Of a stretch of 64,000 bases of DNA, positions 21,116-33,170 are shown in pieces (within the stretch, counting starts at the first letter, position 1; each line of letters starts with the position of its first letter). The position numbers were made by a program, and so were the translations under genes. Source of the stretch: Sialis fuliginosa (taxonomy: Eukaryota; Arthropoda; Insecta; Megaloptera; Sialidae); assembly GCA_961205875.1 (NCBI GenBank), contig OY540816.1:12596701-12660700 (forward strand), in the 5' to 3' direction. Below the pieces are notes generated by a model. That model made no database searches. It was not told the origin of the DNA and was given only the letters and a program-made list of their open reading frames with translations.

Positions 21116-21970
21116 ACTAAAAAAATCTTTATCAAGTCGTGTTTTGTTTCCATGATGTTACAGTATTTATTTTTATAAAAACATAATACCTAACCATGGG
21201 ATACAGAAGAATACTGAGATATCTATACCTGCAGAAATGGTCCAAATATTTTATAAAATAACCAGTATTTAAAGAATTATTAAGCTGTCAGATTAAATAA
21301 TTTTAAAATGCTTTCACAATAAACTGATATACGATATTTTTTTAAATATGTATTTAAAAATACTTATCTGTATTATAGGCGATTTAAAATATTATATCCG
21401 TTTTAAAATATTCTATCTTGAAAAATGAATTTAAAAAAAAAAGAACGTTATATTTCCCCCAACCCTAACGTACATATCTACAATTGTGTGTGCATTCACC
21501 TGGGGATAAAAAAAATCAATAGTTTATCCGAGAAGCGGTGCAACAAGCGCACGCCACTTGCCTGATTGAGACATCGTATGTATACATACAACTTACTCAC
21601 GGCGAGGTGTTAAAAAAAGTGTTTAGATCTGGATTCAGATAACATTGATGGGGTTTCAAATTAAATGGCTTTACTTTTAAAGATTTACAATTTAGATATA
21701 CATTTCAATGTGCACAACATATGCAAAGTTTTTTTTATGTAAAAGTTTTTGCTACTATTATTTTTTGATAAATAATAATTATCTAATAAATATATGATTT
21801 TTTTCATTCTTATATTAACTCGAGATGTTGATGGAAATATCCATTTTTACTTTCTCTCTTTCTATTTTCGTCATGACGTCGATTTGGCTACTGCAGATGT
21901 GTAACTCAAAAACGACATAAAAGGAAGAAATTTTATTTTTAGGATCGATTTTTGTTTAGAAAGAAAACCA
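21116..21970. other. AT-rich spacer with a small GC-richer patch
   Basis: At 21485-21610 lies CACCTGGGGATAAA, CGAGAAGCGGTGCAACAAGC and CTCACGGCGAGGTG, an isolated patch of unknown function. The rest is featureless. Confidence 0.35.
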
Positions 21971-21973
21971 CTT

Positions 21974-22330
21974 ATATAAAGGAGCTAACAAATTTGCTAG
22001 ATAGCAAGCACTTACAAATGGGGAATTAATTCTATGATATCTTATATGGAATTTAAAGCAGTGATACTACAACTCACTGTAACTCATTGTTAGTTGGCGA
22101 CTCTGACCGTACAAAATAATTTTCATAATATCGCCACTGTTTTAATACCGTTTTGTTAATAAATAAAAATAACGGACATTATTTTTTCAACGTATATATT
22201 TCTGTTTTTATTTAAAATTATATGACTACTATGTAAGCTCCGCCCTAGAAAAAGTTAACCGTATCTTTATTTTTGAATCTGTTGTAAGCGATTCTAACCT
22301 TTACGGTGGCAGACGACGTATTGGTACCCA
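21974..22330. repeat. Mosaic of short repeat pieces
   Basis: Three pieces related to other sites are juxtaposed. The palindromic family of 2846 lies at 21974-22018 (AAGGAGCTAACAAATTTGCT). AATAATTTTCATAATATCGC then CACTGTTTTAATA at 22110-22145 is shared with 40270-40302. AAGCGATTCTAACCTTTACG then GTGGCAGACGACG at 22275-22315 is shared in reverse with the 9925 MITE. Confidence 0.55.
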
Positions 22331-22559
22331 TGGAAGTTTTTTTACTTGAAAGTGTATGCTTTCATTGTATTCATACTTTTCTTTTTAATTTTAATTTCAT
22401 TATCTTAGTAATAATTTTCACTTATTTATAACAAGAAAATGTCTTTGTAAAATATATTTATAAAATGTATATACTTTGATAAATTCAGTTCCCCTAATCC
22501 ATTTAGGTGTTACTTATTTCTATAAATATCGTTGGTACATAATGCGTTGTATAAATGTA

Positions 22560-22770
22560 CAAATCGGACATAAAACGAGACAATTTGAAATGTAGTATGG
22601 CTAGTATTGTCATGAGTATGTCGGCCTGTCCAATTGAGTCATAGAGGACACACGGATGCATGCAAACTGTGCGTGTAATTAGGGAAGGTGGCGGTCCACT
22701 GGGAACGCCCCCGGTAGCTGCAGACCGTACAGACTCCTCGCAAGGGCCATGTGTATGTAACTAATTGTGT
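22560..22770. promoter_or_regulatory. GC-richer island, function unknown
   Basis: The island contains GGAAGGTGGCGGTCCACTGG, AACGCCCCCGGTAGCTGCAG and CTCCTCGCAAGGGCC. No long frame, repeat copy or terminus is present. This is one of the most compositionally distinct noncoding patches in the window. Confidence 0.3.
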
Positions 22771-23309
22771 TTTGATTTAAATTTTGCGGGTTTATAATTC
22801 CACTCTGTTTTTATGTTTTACTAAATTCCGTTTTAATTACGTGATGTAGGAGATCTTCTCTCTTTCTCTATGTGTACATTTAGTTAATTTTTAATATGGG
22901 TAAATAATAAAATAACTCCTACGTTGGCAAAATTACACGGGGTTATGATATTATAGAGGGTGGACTTAATATTTTTGTAATTTTGTTAAGGTACAAAATA
23001 TAATTAATTTTCATTAAGTCATTGATAAGAAAAGTATTGGTTTGGATCGAAAAGCAACCTTGCTTAATTTTGATCAACCTCTACGTTTCAACACTACTAC
23101 AATTCGAAAAACACGGTTTTTTTAAATTGTCGGTTTGAGCCGTATTGAAAAAATTATTTGTTTGTTTTTTTTTCTGGTGAAAAATTACTATATGTAATAT
23201 AAATTCGACTTCCAATTATACCGGAAATAAATAAATGAAATGTTATTTGACAGTAACCCAATAGTTTTTTTTTGCTAGAACTTGGAAGGTTAAGTGTATA
23301 TTAGTCTAC
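22771..23309. other. AT-rich spacer, nothing recognised
   Basis: No feature is supported. Confidence 0.4.
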
Positions 23310-23548
23310 ATTTCCTAATGATTACAAAATGATAAGTACTACAGTACAAAAGTTATAAAATAAAAAATCATAAAATTTGAAACAATATAAAGTAGATGCT
23401 ATGATAACATAATAATTAATAAATAGATTACACCAATAATTAGATTAAATATCCACCATTTTGACTCCCATTGGCTAATTGTCATCAAATTAAGCATCAT
23501 TTAATTAAACAAAACACTGGGGTATCATCCAAGACTGGACCAATTCCT
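23310..23548 (-). mobile_element. Family A MITE, truncated reverse copy
   Basis: Reverse-oriented family A landmarks are present (GAAACAATATAAAGTAGATG; TAATAATTAATAAATAGATT; CCACCATTTTGACTCCCATT). The copy ends at CCAAGACTGGACCAATTCCT followed by TA. The 3' half and its terminus are missing. Confidence 0.7.
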
Positions 23549-25960
23549 TATTTATGTATTAGTCTGCTTTTTGTCCGGTAAAGTAACCAAACGATCTCAA
23601 AAATGGCTAAATGAAAATTTTGGCATTAAGTACATATTTAAAACAAAGTATGAAAAGTTAAATGTATTTACAATATTTGCCACCTAGTTTTTTATTTGCT
23701 TTGCATAGTTAAAAATGAAATTTTGTAATTTGAAATATTTTTGAGAACAATAAAAACGCTTTCTATTTGGGTTATTATGTTTTACTAGGTAGTCAAATCC
23801 GTAGAATATTATACATTGTACATATTATAATATTAGTTGTACATATTAATACATTTTAGAGTTGAATAATATTAGATTTTAGATACTACCTGTATGTTTG
23901 AGAGAACCGGGTACAAATGCAAATTGACTCTATTTGCTCTTAAAGTGTAGGTGTATCAGCGACAACTCTCTGAAACACTAAGTATGGAAATTATTACGTA
24001 ATTTGCATTTCTGTTATCCCAGGGATTTTTCCCTGATTTTTAAAGTGGTTATTTTATGTGCTGTTTCTTTTTTCTAGAAAAATAACAGGCTTAGCGTGTA
24101 ATTTTTTTCTACCTTGTTGTTTCTGTTTTTAATTAAATTGTACTTTATTATATTGAGGGTTTTGTGAGTTTTTTTAATTATGTATATAAAAAAAATGTAG
24201 ACATGCGTTGAAATCTCTCTGTCAAGTATCGTACTAATTTTTATTACTTTATTTTATAGTCATTGTATGTATTATGTAGCAAATAGTTGTAATTAAAGGG
24301 CATGTGTTTTATATAGCACATTAAATTTACATTTAATGAATGTACCTATAAAAGATAATAAAGAAAAAAACACATAACTTTAATTAATAATTTTTAAAAT
24401 GTCTTCTATATAAAGTAAGTTATAAATAAAAAATGTGATGTAGAAAGTTTATAAGTGACATTAAAAAGTTGGCTATGAGTTTGAGAAACAAAGAAGTATA
24501 AACATAAAATAGTATATTCTATGATCTTACGAAAAACTAATTTTCTTTTATAAGATGACTTTGAAAACGCATCATAAGTTCTCGTAATGAAAATTGAGTA
24601 AAGTAAATTATATTATATGTCAAGCAGTTCTTAAAACATTAGTAATATTACACTTTATAACATTATTTGAAAATTTGCGTATTCCGTATAAACGAAAAAG
24701 TTTGAAAATTTACAGCCTCATTTCGCATAATGACTAATACCCAAGAACGAACTAATTCTCTTAGAAGCGAAAGAAAGGATAAAAGCGTAGATAAGTAGTT
24801 GAAGAAAACGAATAAATCTATTGTTTGAATGTTAAAAAAGCAGTAAGATATTTTTATTTCCATTAGTAAAAGCGGCTTAGGGGAGAATGGCTAACAATTG
24901 AATAATTTGCTTCTTAAAACCTTTGATTTAGAATTTCTTTTATAGCAAATTCAATATGCACTGATTGTAATTCGCTTGTATTTTTTGTATTATATTTTGC
25001 TTTTATTCATACAAAAATGATTTTACCTTAAAATAAACAAACTAGTGAGAATTATTGTATGCTTTGTTAAGGGGTTACATCTAATGTATTAACTAATTTT
25101 TGACAAGTTTTATTATTGGCTTAAATGATGTATAAACATCTTAAAAAAGATATGTGCACATTCCAAATGTATGTCTTTAAAAAATGCAATTTCATTATTT
25201 AATGTGACAATATTGATATAATAAATGCAGAGTTAGATTTTAAAAATATACTTAGGTACTAATACTAATTTTTAATTAATTTATTTTATTTTGATTAAAA
25301 ATTTCAAACAATATTGTGGATATTTTAAAATGTTGTTTTGATTAAATTTTTAAACCATTTGAATTGCACATACATAAAACATAAATTATTTATAATTAAA
25401 ATCGACATTTGTACCAGACAGATGCAAACATTATTAATATTTATAATGGAAATTAATTGCTGAAAAAACATTTATGTGAACTGAATATTACATCAATAAA
25501 TTAGATCGAATATTTTTATTTTTTGATGTTTGTCGATTCATCTTCATGGTCAATAAAACTCAACGAAATCGCTTTGGTAACATGAAAAAGTAATTTGTGA
25601 AATAATATCGTGCAATTTCCCCCAACAGAAATTTTTGTGTAAGTTCATTATACGTTGATGCCTTTGATCGATAATTGCGGACACAAATATATTAAATTGA
25701 GCGTAACTTATTGCTAAGGCTAACTCTCCTGGCCGGCTGCATATCCGACTGATTATCATCTATGAGAGTTTTATCGGTTTTTAATGATACTTCGGATTAA
25801 AATCAAAAGAAAAGTTACACAAAAGAACGTAAAGGAGATTTTGTTTCTTTGATATCTCGCAACTTTGACGTTAATAATTTGAACTTTCTTTTAATAACTT
25901 ATTTCAATTTTGTTTAATTTATTTACCATTATATCAATAAATATGTATACCTATATAATA
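23549..25960. other. Long AT-rich stretch, no gene supported
   Basis: No exon or transposon terminus was recognised. A slightly GC-richer segment at 25530-25760 carries a 69-codon minus-strand frame containing CSRPGELALAISYAQF. It matches no family I know and has no clear splice sites. Confidence 0.35.
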
Positions 25961-26418
25961 TATACAGGCTGGTCCGGTTTATGATACAGATATATTTATT
26001 TTATTGAGCTACATGGTGATTATCTTATATCTTCCAAAGTAATGTAACTAGAGCAACAATAATGAGTCAGTTTCATAGGTAATTAACTAACGTATTTTTC
26101 AGTATTAGCGTTAATGCTAGCCGTGTTTCCAGTTAAGAGTTATTCCTCATCAAAGTCAAAAAATATATTATATTTTTTTGAAAATTTTTATGAAAATGAC
26201 ATTTTTCCCCAAAAGTACCTATAATATGTGGTATTTTTTATTATTATTTAGGTGATAATCTTTGTTTGCGAGTATTACTCTGAAAGAAGTTTTTAAACAC
26301 TCTGTAGCTCAGAGGGCGTTGAAGATAGACCCCACCTTCCCGCACAATTTTTTACTCAGAATGAGCGAAGGAATCAGCTCTTAAAATATATGTATCCCAA
26401 ACGGGACCATCCTGTATA
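25961..26418. mobile_element. Short inverted-repeat element, TATACAGG ends
   Basis: The left end TATACAGGCTGGTCCGGTTT and the right end AAACGGGACCATCCTGTATA are imperfect inverted repeats about 30 bp long. The 458-bp interior is AT-rich and noncoding, with a GC-richer patch GTAGCTCAGAGGGCGTTGAA. Flanking ATATA sequence hides the exact target duplication. Confidence 0.65.
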
Positions 26419-27055
26419 TTAGATAGATCGAATAAAAATGAATATATGCATCGTATATCATAAGCAATATCATTGAGTGCATTCAGTTCTTTATGAATAA
26501 AGAATACTCGATACATTGTACAATATAATATTATTGTATGTAGGTACAAGAGTTCTCGTATGTTATGAACTTGTGCAATATGCAATATGTAAAATAGTAT
26601 GCATACTAATAGAAAACAACTTTTCAAAGTGTCGTTATTGAAAATTTGAAACCGCAATTTTGTTCTTTGTTAAAATAGAAAATGCATTACAAAATTTACA
26701 TTGTTTTTAATTGTCCTGAAATATATAAATCTGTAGTTTCTGCCTGTTAATGAATATATTTTTGATTTTTATGGTTAATATAATTCATTTTGTAAGTTTA
26801 AAAAAATGTCTTAACCGAATTTGTAGAAACTTTAGTTGAGGCTATATGATTATTGAATTAGGGCAGCCCCGTATTAAGGAACATTAAGAAGTTATATTTT
26901 ACTGTAAAAATACCAACTTATTTACACGAAAATTATTAAATTGATATCGATGGAACTTTTAATGTTCAAAAGTAATAGAATTAATTTAGCTATACGAAAT
27001 AACAATTAAAATTATATAAAGATGAAAATGAAAGATTGGTAATTGTGTTATGCAT
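26419..27055. other. AT-rich spacer, nothing recognised
   Basis: Only chance frames are seen, with no repeat ends. Confidence 0.4.
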
Positions 27056-27232
27056 GTCTAGACTCTGGGTCAACCTTGGTACTATATTGGTCGATAAGTT
27101 TTGGCCGAGTCTTGAACGAAGTTATCATTTGTATGTTAGCCCAGTGTTGTGCGCCAGGCTTGGCTCAGAGTTGGCTCAGAGTTGGCTAGCATTGGCGCAA
27201 GTCTGAGCCAACTTTGGCCCCTTTTGTAATTT
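27056..27232. repeat. Less AT-rich segment with an 11-bp tandem motif
   Basis: TTGGCTCAGAG is repeated at about 27159-27184 and continues into TTGGCTAGCATTGGCG. Near both sides, GGTCAACCTTGGTAC and GAGCCAACTTTGGCC are loosely inverted, so a small decayed element is possible. Confidence 0.35.
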
Positions 27233-28382
27233 TCTATATGGGTAATTAAAACAATAATATTCTGTACAATTAGGTTCGGTATATACATATTAAGAAAACA
27301 ATAACAATTGTGTCATTATATGTGTATGTAAAGAATAAATAATTAATATAAATGCCATCAAAATTTTCATTCATACTAAATCATATTTATGCTATATTTA
27401 AAAAAAATACAAACAAAGCTAATAGGATATTTTAAATTCGTGCACCATTGAAAATTCCATATAGGTATATGTTACGTACATTCGTTTTCGGTCGAAACAT
27501 ATCCGGCGATATAATTAAAACCTGTTAAAATTGCTCGTACCGAGATCGACATGTTTCAATCCTTCATTATCCATTATTCACAAAAATATGGTGCGCTCGT
27601 AGTGCAGTTAAAACCCCTCATATTTTTTTTTGTCAAATCACAAAATGTAAAAACGCCGAAGTACATGAACCGTCGACGAGGTTTTACACAATGAAATTGG
27701 GAATTGAGGTACATAATATAACAGTAGTCCAAAAATATTTTTAGTTTCATAAATTTTGTAAATTACATTACTTTTAAAACAAGTTAGTTTCTTAACTAAT
27801 ATTGGTCGCATAAATTTGAGTGCTGCAATTTGCTCTTCTGAAAAAAAATATTGTAAAAAGCAACAAATCTGATAGGATTTAACGTCGAAACAAAAAGGAT
27901 TAAATTTTAATAACTTTATTTATAAGTCTTGCTAAGAGTTTTTCCAATGTCTCGTTTTTAGGAGATGATATAGTTATAGTATTCAAGCTTCCAAGACTTT
28001 TTTCGATTGTAAAAACCAATACCGAGATGATACTGTAAGTTATAAATCCCAAAAAAAGACTTACCTATTTTTAATCTCGTCTCGTCTCTTACGAAGCCCT
28101 AGAACTTACTTGTTCATTTGTTCTTGTTAGAATCTAAAAACTAATACATTACCAAATGATACCATATATCGTCGGCTTAATTATCAGAATGCGTAACTCC
28201 AAATTTTTTCGATTATGATATTTTTATGCAATCTAACGACAAATTCGAATTTTCTGCAAAATCCTCCTTAAATAAAACATTGTAATTCCACGACGCTATT
28301 AAAAATAAAATAATTTTTTCTTTACCCTATCAAATTTATCAAAATAGACTTACGACGTCTGAAAATGAAATCGATGATATTA
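27233..28382. other. AT-rich spacer with weak islands
   Basis: 27480-27700 has scattered CG words (TTTTCGGTCGAAACATATCC, ACCGTCGACGAGG). At 28070-28105 lies CTCGTCTCGTCTCTTACGAA then GCCCTAG, a likely end of the GAGACGAGAC repeat also seen at 58800-58870. Confidence 0.35.
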
Positions 28383-28384
28383 TA

Positions 28385-29200
28385 GAGGAAAGTCGGGTAA
28401 TTTAGACCATTTTTTTAAATTAAGGTATTTAGTATACTAGTTTTAGGTTTAGACAAATTATTTTTTTATGAAATGAAACATCAGTTTATAGATTTTGTTT
28501 TTAGTAAGTATTAATCAACATAATTATCATAAACTCCACAAAAATCAACAAAATGTGAGATCGGAACTTTGTTTCAATTTAGCCAACCGGTACTGTAAGT
28601 TGAACCACGGGGATGCTAATTTGAACTTTAAAATAGAATCTTAACTAAAATATACCTGTAAACAAATATATATTTATGAATTATAGACTATCAAATAATT
28701 ATTTATTATAAGTATTAAAACAAAAAAACTATAATAAATCAGTCTTGTTACATTATTTCAATTAAATTATTCAAGAAAGACAATCATCACATATGTCAGG
28801 ATTATTGGTACAAGTTTCATGATTCCAGTTATGGCAACTACCATTTTAACCAACAGTGTGAAAAGTTAGAAAAAAAATCTAACAAAAACGTAACCTATCA
28901 AAGCCGCCAATCAATCCATGACAGTTATTTGTTGATAAATTGCTGCTGCAAACTATAAATTAAAAACGCTGTATGCTTACCTTTGTACTAACTACACTCT
29001 TAGCACGAATCACTCAAAATTACATCAAAAATCACTTATTTACATTTGCGGAAAGAAAGCACTAACATTTAACTTGTTAAGGAAAACAATATGGCCGATA
29101 TGCAATAAATTTAGGCGCCTATCGCACGGTATTACCGTTTTAGAAATCAGAAAACTACTTTTCAAGATATAAGGGTGGTCCAATATACCATACTTTCCCC
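28385..29200 (-). mobile_element. Pogo/mariner-type DNA transposon, deleted derivative
   Basis: The termini GAGGAAAGTCGGGTAATTTA and (reverse) GGGGAAAGTATGGTATATTG are imperfect inverted repeats flanked by TA at 28383-28384 and 29201-29202. At 816 bp it is too short for a whole transposase. A short minus-strand remnant at 28771-28845 encodes a cysteine/histidine cluster. Most of the coding region is gone. Confidence 0.75.
28771..28845 (-). pseudogene. Transposase C-terminal zinc-finger remnant
   Basis: The last 24 codons before a stop read with the pattern C-x2-W-x-H-E-x-C-x7-C-x2-C (residues CHNW, HETC, ICDDC). This is the layout of the PHD-like C-terminal finger found on many insect pogo-type transposases (there typically C-x2-C-x2-W-x-H-E-x-C). 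An in-frame stop lies immediately upstream, so only the tail survives. It sits inside the TA-flanked element at 28385-29200 in the sense expected for its gene. Confidence 0.55.
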
Positions 29201-29289
29201 TACTTATTTAGTTGCAGGTGTCTGTCTGATATTTAAGTACAATTTAACACGTTGAAAACAAGAACCTATACTTAAATTTAATAAAAATA

Positions 29290-29560
29290 AAAACAAACAT
29301 GTTAGTTACCACTGGCGCACGTGTACAGACACACGCGCGCCTCTACAATTTTCATCCGGCACATCATTATTATTCGATAGCGATCAACCGGTGGTTGTAA
29401 ATAACTCTTTCTGTACACCCGTTAATTTGTTATTGCGAGTGTGTGTGTGTATGTGTGTGCTTGCGGGGGTGCGAGCTCCCTGCCGGAACACTACACTACT
29501 GCTAAATTACGTGTCACTGATAAATAGAGAAAGTATGGGGTTGTGTGTATAGATGTTGAG
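29290..29560. promoter_or_regulatory. GC-richer island with a GT microsatellite
   Basis: The island contains CACTGGCGCACGTGTACAGA, CACACGCGCGCCTC, CGATAGCGATCAACCGGTGG, a GTGTGTGTGTATGTGTGT tract, and GGGGGTGCGAGCTCCCTGCC. No frame or repeat family is recognised. A regulatory island is possible. Confidence 0.25.
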
Positions 29561-29731
29561 TCATGAAACAATACATGAATTGCGGTTTTGTATGTTCGTG
29601 TTATAGTATTAATGATATACTATTCAAAATTTTAGATTTGGTACGTAACTGTAGAATATATATCTAGAAAGATACTTTTCCTTCCTATATTTTTGACGAA
29701 TATATATTATGATGTATAGATATTAGACCGG

Positions 29732-29778
29732 TCAGTAAACCTTGTTCTTATAGCGGCCATAACTGGTGCCAGTACCTT
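29732..29778 (+). mobile_element. Family A MITE, right-end fragment
   Basis: CAGTAAACCTTGTTCTTATA, then GCGGCCATAACTGG, then TGCCAGTACCT and TA form the last ~47 bp of family A. Confidence 0.75.
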
Positions 29779-30340
29779 ATTATTTCTTACAGAAAATTCC
29801 ATATTTTCACAAAAAAGCCATAAAAAACTGTAGTATGATAAATTTAAAAAATGACTTAAATCGAATAAAAATAACGAATAGGTCAAATATACTATAATAT
29901 GACTGTTTACATTTTTAAAATTCAAAAAACCTTCTAAAATGGTGTAATCCATAAATTCATTTACGGGAACATATTACAGATTGTTGCAAATAGTATAAAA
30001 TAAATACGTGGATTTTGAAGAAAGTTGAGTATTATAGCAGAAAGAAACATGTTAATGATTTGCGTAGGTTTGTTGTTTATGTCGAAAGATTAAAGAATGT
30101 TTTTTTATAATAATTTTTCCGGTAACGTTATTAATATTTTCTCAGTAGTTACTTTGAGTTATTTGTTTATGTAAAATAAATATTTTTGTTGTATTTTTTA
30201 ATTAGGTAGTATTCTTTTTATACTTTTTAGGTACTATAATTTGATTACACAATTACAACAAAATTTATATATCTAATAAAAAATGTTGTATACGGTTACA
30301 TTATTATGTTAAATCAACTTTCCGGTATGTACTGTATTTA
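29779..30340. other. AT-rich spacer, nothing recognised
   Basis: No feature is supported. Confidence 0.4.
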
Positions 30341-30354
30341 TTTATTTCTATTTC

Positions 30355-30397
30355 TGGACAACGTTTCGGACCGTTATTACGGTCCATCATCAGGTAC
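30355..30397 (-). ncRNA. Hammerhead-ribozyme-like motif, probable Penelope-like retroelement remnant
   Basis: On the minus strand: CTGATGA (30387-30393), one U, a perfect 7-bp stem GGACCGT/ACGGTCC with a 4-base loop (30368-30385), then GAAAC (30363-30367), then GTTGTC. CUGAUGA and GAAA are the two conserved boxes of the hammerhead core, separated by stem II. A two-pair stem III (AC/GU) would place the cleavage triplet GUC. Penelope-like elements are known to carry such motifs. The extra U before stem II and a poorly formed stem I mean activity is doubtful. No reverse transcriptase sequence is visible nearby. Confidence 0.55.
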
Positions 30398-30705
30398 CAA
30401 AAAATATAATGTAAATACAAAAAATAATAATAATTATATTATATATATATTATTATGATTATATACAATATTTTTCATCAGTTATATATTAATATTTTTT
30501 ACATAGTATTTATTTATACATTTTATTAGAAAATTGAACTGATTCTAACAAATTATGCTTTCGAACAGTGAATATGTCACATCATAATCGCATAATTTTC
30601 GTGTATTGACTCGGAGTAAAGAAAGAGACCGACAGTCATAGTTCTAAAAACTATGAAAAATGAAATATAATGCCGATAAAACTACGTATAGACTAAAAAA
30701 ATATA
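30398..30705. other. AT-rich flank of the ribozyme-like motif
   Basis: Contains an AATAATAATAATTATATTAT tract and a small mixed patch at 30600-30650. No element end could be defined. Confidence 0.35.
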
Positions 30706-30707
30706 TA

Positions 30708-31167
30708 AGGTACTGGCACCAGTCTTAGATATGATCCAAGTAATGGCTATTTTCAAATTAAATGTGCTGAATTAGAAATATTTGTTGTTATTTAATTACT
30801 ATGAATATTAATCTATATACATTATACATACATATTATCATAGCAATTGCTTTACATTGTTTCAAATTTCACGATTCTTTCTTTTATATCTTTTGTGTCG
30901 TAGTACTTATTATTTTGTAATCATTAGTAAGTGTACATCACTGTGTGTTCATTACTGGTTTTACTTTATCCATCACTGGAGAAAAAACATAAACAAAATA
31001 AAAGGCTATACTGAAAAAACAAAAACTATATTTGCGGACATTGGTTATTAAAATGAATAAATAAAGAATTATACGTTTTATTAGTAACATGAGTTCATAA
31101 GAATTACAAAAAAGAAACCCGTCAATCACAAAAACAGTAAACCTTGCTCTTATAGCAGCCAGTACCT
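30708..31167 (+). mobile_element. Family A MITE, near full-length copy
   Basis: AGGTACTGGCACCAGTCTTA at the left and AGCAGCCAGTACCT at the right are flanked by TA. The interior keeps TTTACATTGTTTCAAATTTC and GTAAGTGTACATCACTGTGT. A short deletion affects the right terminal region. It is 460 bp and noncoding. Confidence 0.85.
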
Positions 31168-32092
31168 TATTTATGTAATTATTATATGTGTAAATTAAAT
31201 ATATTTTGCAGGATTTCGCACTCATTTTAATGTTGACTTAGTTTCTGGGCCGGTTTCTTGAATTGATTCTGAAATATAATCAGTTTTCAAAAAAGATTCT
31301 GATATATAAATATGTCTCACTAATGCATAAATTCCATACCAGTTCAGAAAGCACACTAACATTTAAATATTATATGTATATCCGAGTGTATTATATAAAT
31401 GACACGACTATCCGATATACATTTTTCTGAATAATTCATCCTAGCCATGCAATATGTACTAGGTACATATATAGATGGTATAAATACCAACCCAAGCATA
31501 CACATATACGAAGAAACTGAAACCGATTTGCCGAGTAGTAAACACAGAGAGACACGGTCACGTAAACAAAAGACTTTATGTGTATTATTTACGTGCACTT
31601 CCACTGAATTTAATAGCTACTTAAAAATTATATGTACGCCCGGTGTTGCGGGCCGCTCTCCGACATTCGGTCGGCTGTTATAATATTGTGTGAGTGCACA
31701 TTCATGTCTGTAATTAAACAAAGATTAATTTCGCACAGTAAACTATGTTCTACTACTCGGCTTTAATGCGAATTTAAACAAAATTCGACGTGGAATGCTA
31801 ATTTACCTGCTACATGCGGAGGACAAACACAAGTTTGTAGTTTTGTTTAATTATTATTATAAATTATGAATTATATATGTGTAAAATTAGATTTATATGT
31901 CAAATCAATTGACAAGAACATAGGTAGTACCCTTTTTGTAATTAGGTCTTAAAAGATTATTAGTTTTAAAATGGATATTCAATCAAATTATTATTATATT
32001 TAACCCAAGTTTCCTTACTATAAAATCCCATAAGTCCCCCCCCCCCCCAACGATGATCGGTTCATCTTTCGTGTGATCCTGTCTTACATTGA
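31168..32092. other. AT-rich spacer with one GC-richer patch
   Basis: At 31630-31700 lies ACGCCCGGTGTTGCGGGCCG then CTCTCCGACATTCGGTCGGC, a compact GC-rich patch of unknown role. A run of C occurs at 32037-32048. No gene is supported. Confidence 0.35.
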
Positions 32093-32229
32093 TTAAAATT
32101 AAATTGATTAAATAAAGTGTTACTTGTTTTATTAGTAACATGAATTCATGAGAATTACAAAAATAAACCCGTCAATCATAAAAACAGTAAACCTTGCTCT
32201 TATAGCGACCATAACTGGTACTAATACCT
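32093..32229 (+). mobile_element. Family A MITE, right-end fragment
   Basis: AAATTGATTAAATAAAGTGT, GTAACATGAATTCATGAGAA and GCGACCATAACTGGTACTAA then TACCT match the last ~135 bp of family A. Confidence 0.75.
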
Positions 32230-33134
32230 TTTTTGTATTTTGAAAATAGTGCTATTTATATAAATATAATTTAAATAAACTTAATCTTACTCGTATATAC
32301 CTTTTTGTAAATAAATAATAATATCTAAGCGTAGCTAATACCTTTATATTTCCGTATATCTTTTCATTGTCTTTGAAATAGCGATTTTATCTCCCCTATT
32401 CTTTTTGAACCATTACCCTGTTGTCGTTATAAGTCCCCTTATAACTATTATTTCCTCTAAATGCGGTTTTACAATGTTTCAGTAAATGCATTTTTATGCA
32501 TTAAAGTTTTGCATTTTTACAGTTATGTTTGGCTTTTAAACAAACTTATTATAGTTAATATTATACGCTATGCAAATTTTAAAAGTAATATTTTAGTATG
32601 ATATTAGAATCATAAAATTCCTATTACAATAAAGGTAATGTTTAGATCATATTTCAAGACGTTAAATATGTTTAACATTATTATTAAAATGTGTACTAAC
32701 GATTAAAGCATTAGTTAAATTGATAAATATTGAATTTTATCGTGCAATATACTGCTTGCAAATAATATTTATAAACATTTATAAAATTTATAAAAACATG
32801 TTCCTACTAACTTTACAATAAAATACTATTTAATTTTACTGTGTTGTTAAATGGTTTTAAGAAATATCTTTTTAAGTAAAAACTTAAAGCGTAAAAATCA
32901 TCATAGTACATAATTTAGTGATTTTTTTTTTAAGCGATTCTGACCTTTAGGATGGCAGATGACTTTTGAAGCCCATAATCCATACATTAATTATAAATAA
33001 TCGAAGTATAGCCAGCAAATTTTTCGTATATTAAATATTAAATTATATATAGTTGATAATAAACTGGCAAATTATTATTTTTAGTTTAACTCACTGTCCA
33101 ATAATAATTAAAGATATACACATTATCTATTTGT
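32230..33134. other. AT-rich spacer with a repeat piece
   Basis: TAAGCGATTCTGACCTTTAG then GATGGCAGATGAC at 32932-32965 belongs to the family of the 9925 MITE. Otherwise no feature is supported. Confidence 0.4.
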
Positions 33135-33170
33135 TTCTAATAACATTTTCTCTTTTGTTTCAGGTAAGCG
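33135..33170 (+). promoter_or_regulatory. Candidate recursive splice site (zero-length exon)
   Basis: TTCTAATAACATTTTCTCTT then TTGTTTCAG is followed with no gap by GTAAGCG. It has a branch-like CTAAT (33137-33141), an uninterrupted pyrimidine-rich tract, CAG at 33161-33163 and a donor at 33164. Fused acceptor and donor with no exon between is the signature of recursive splice sites in long insect introns. If real, the window lies in a long plus-strand intron. No exon of such a gene is identified here. Confidence 0.45.
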
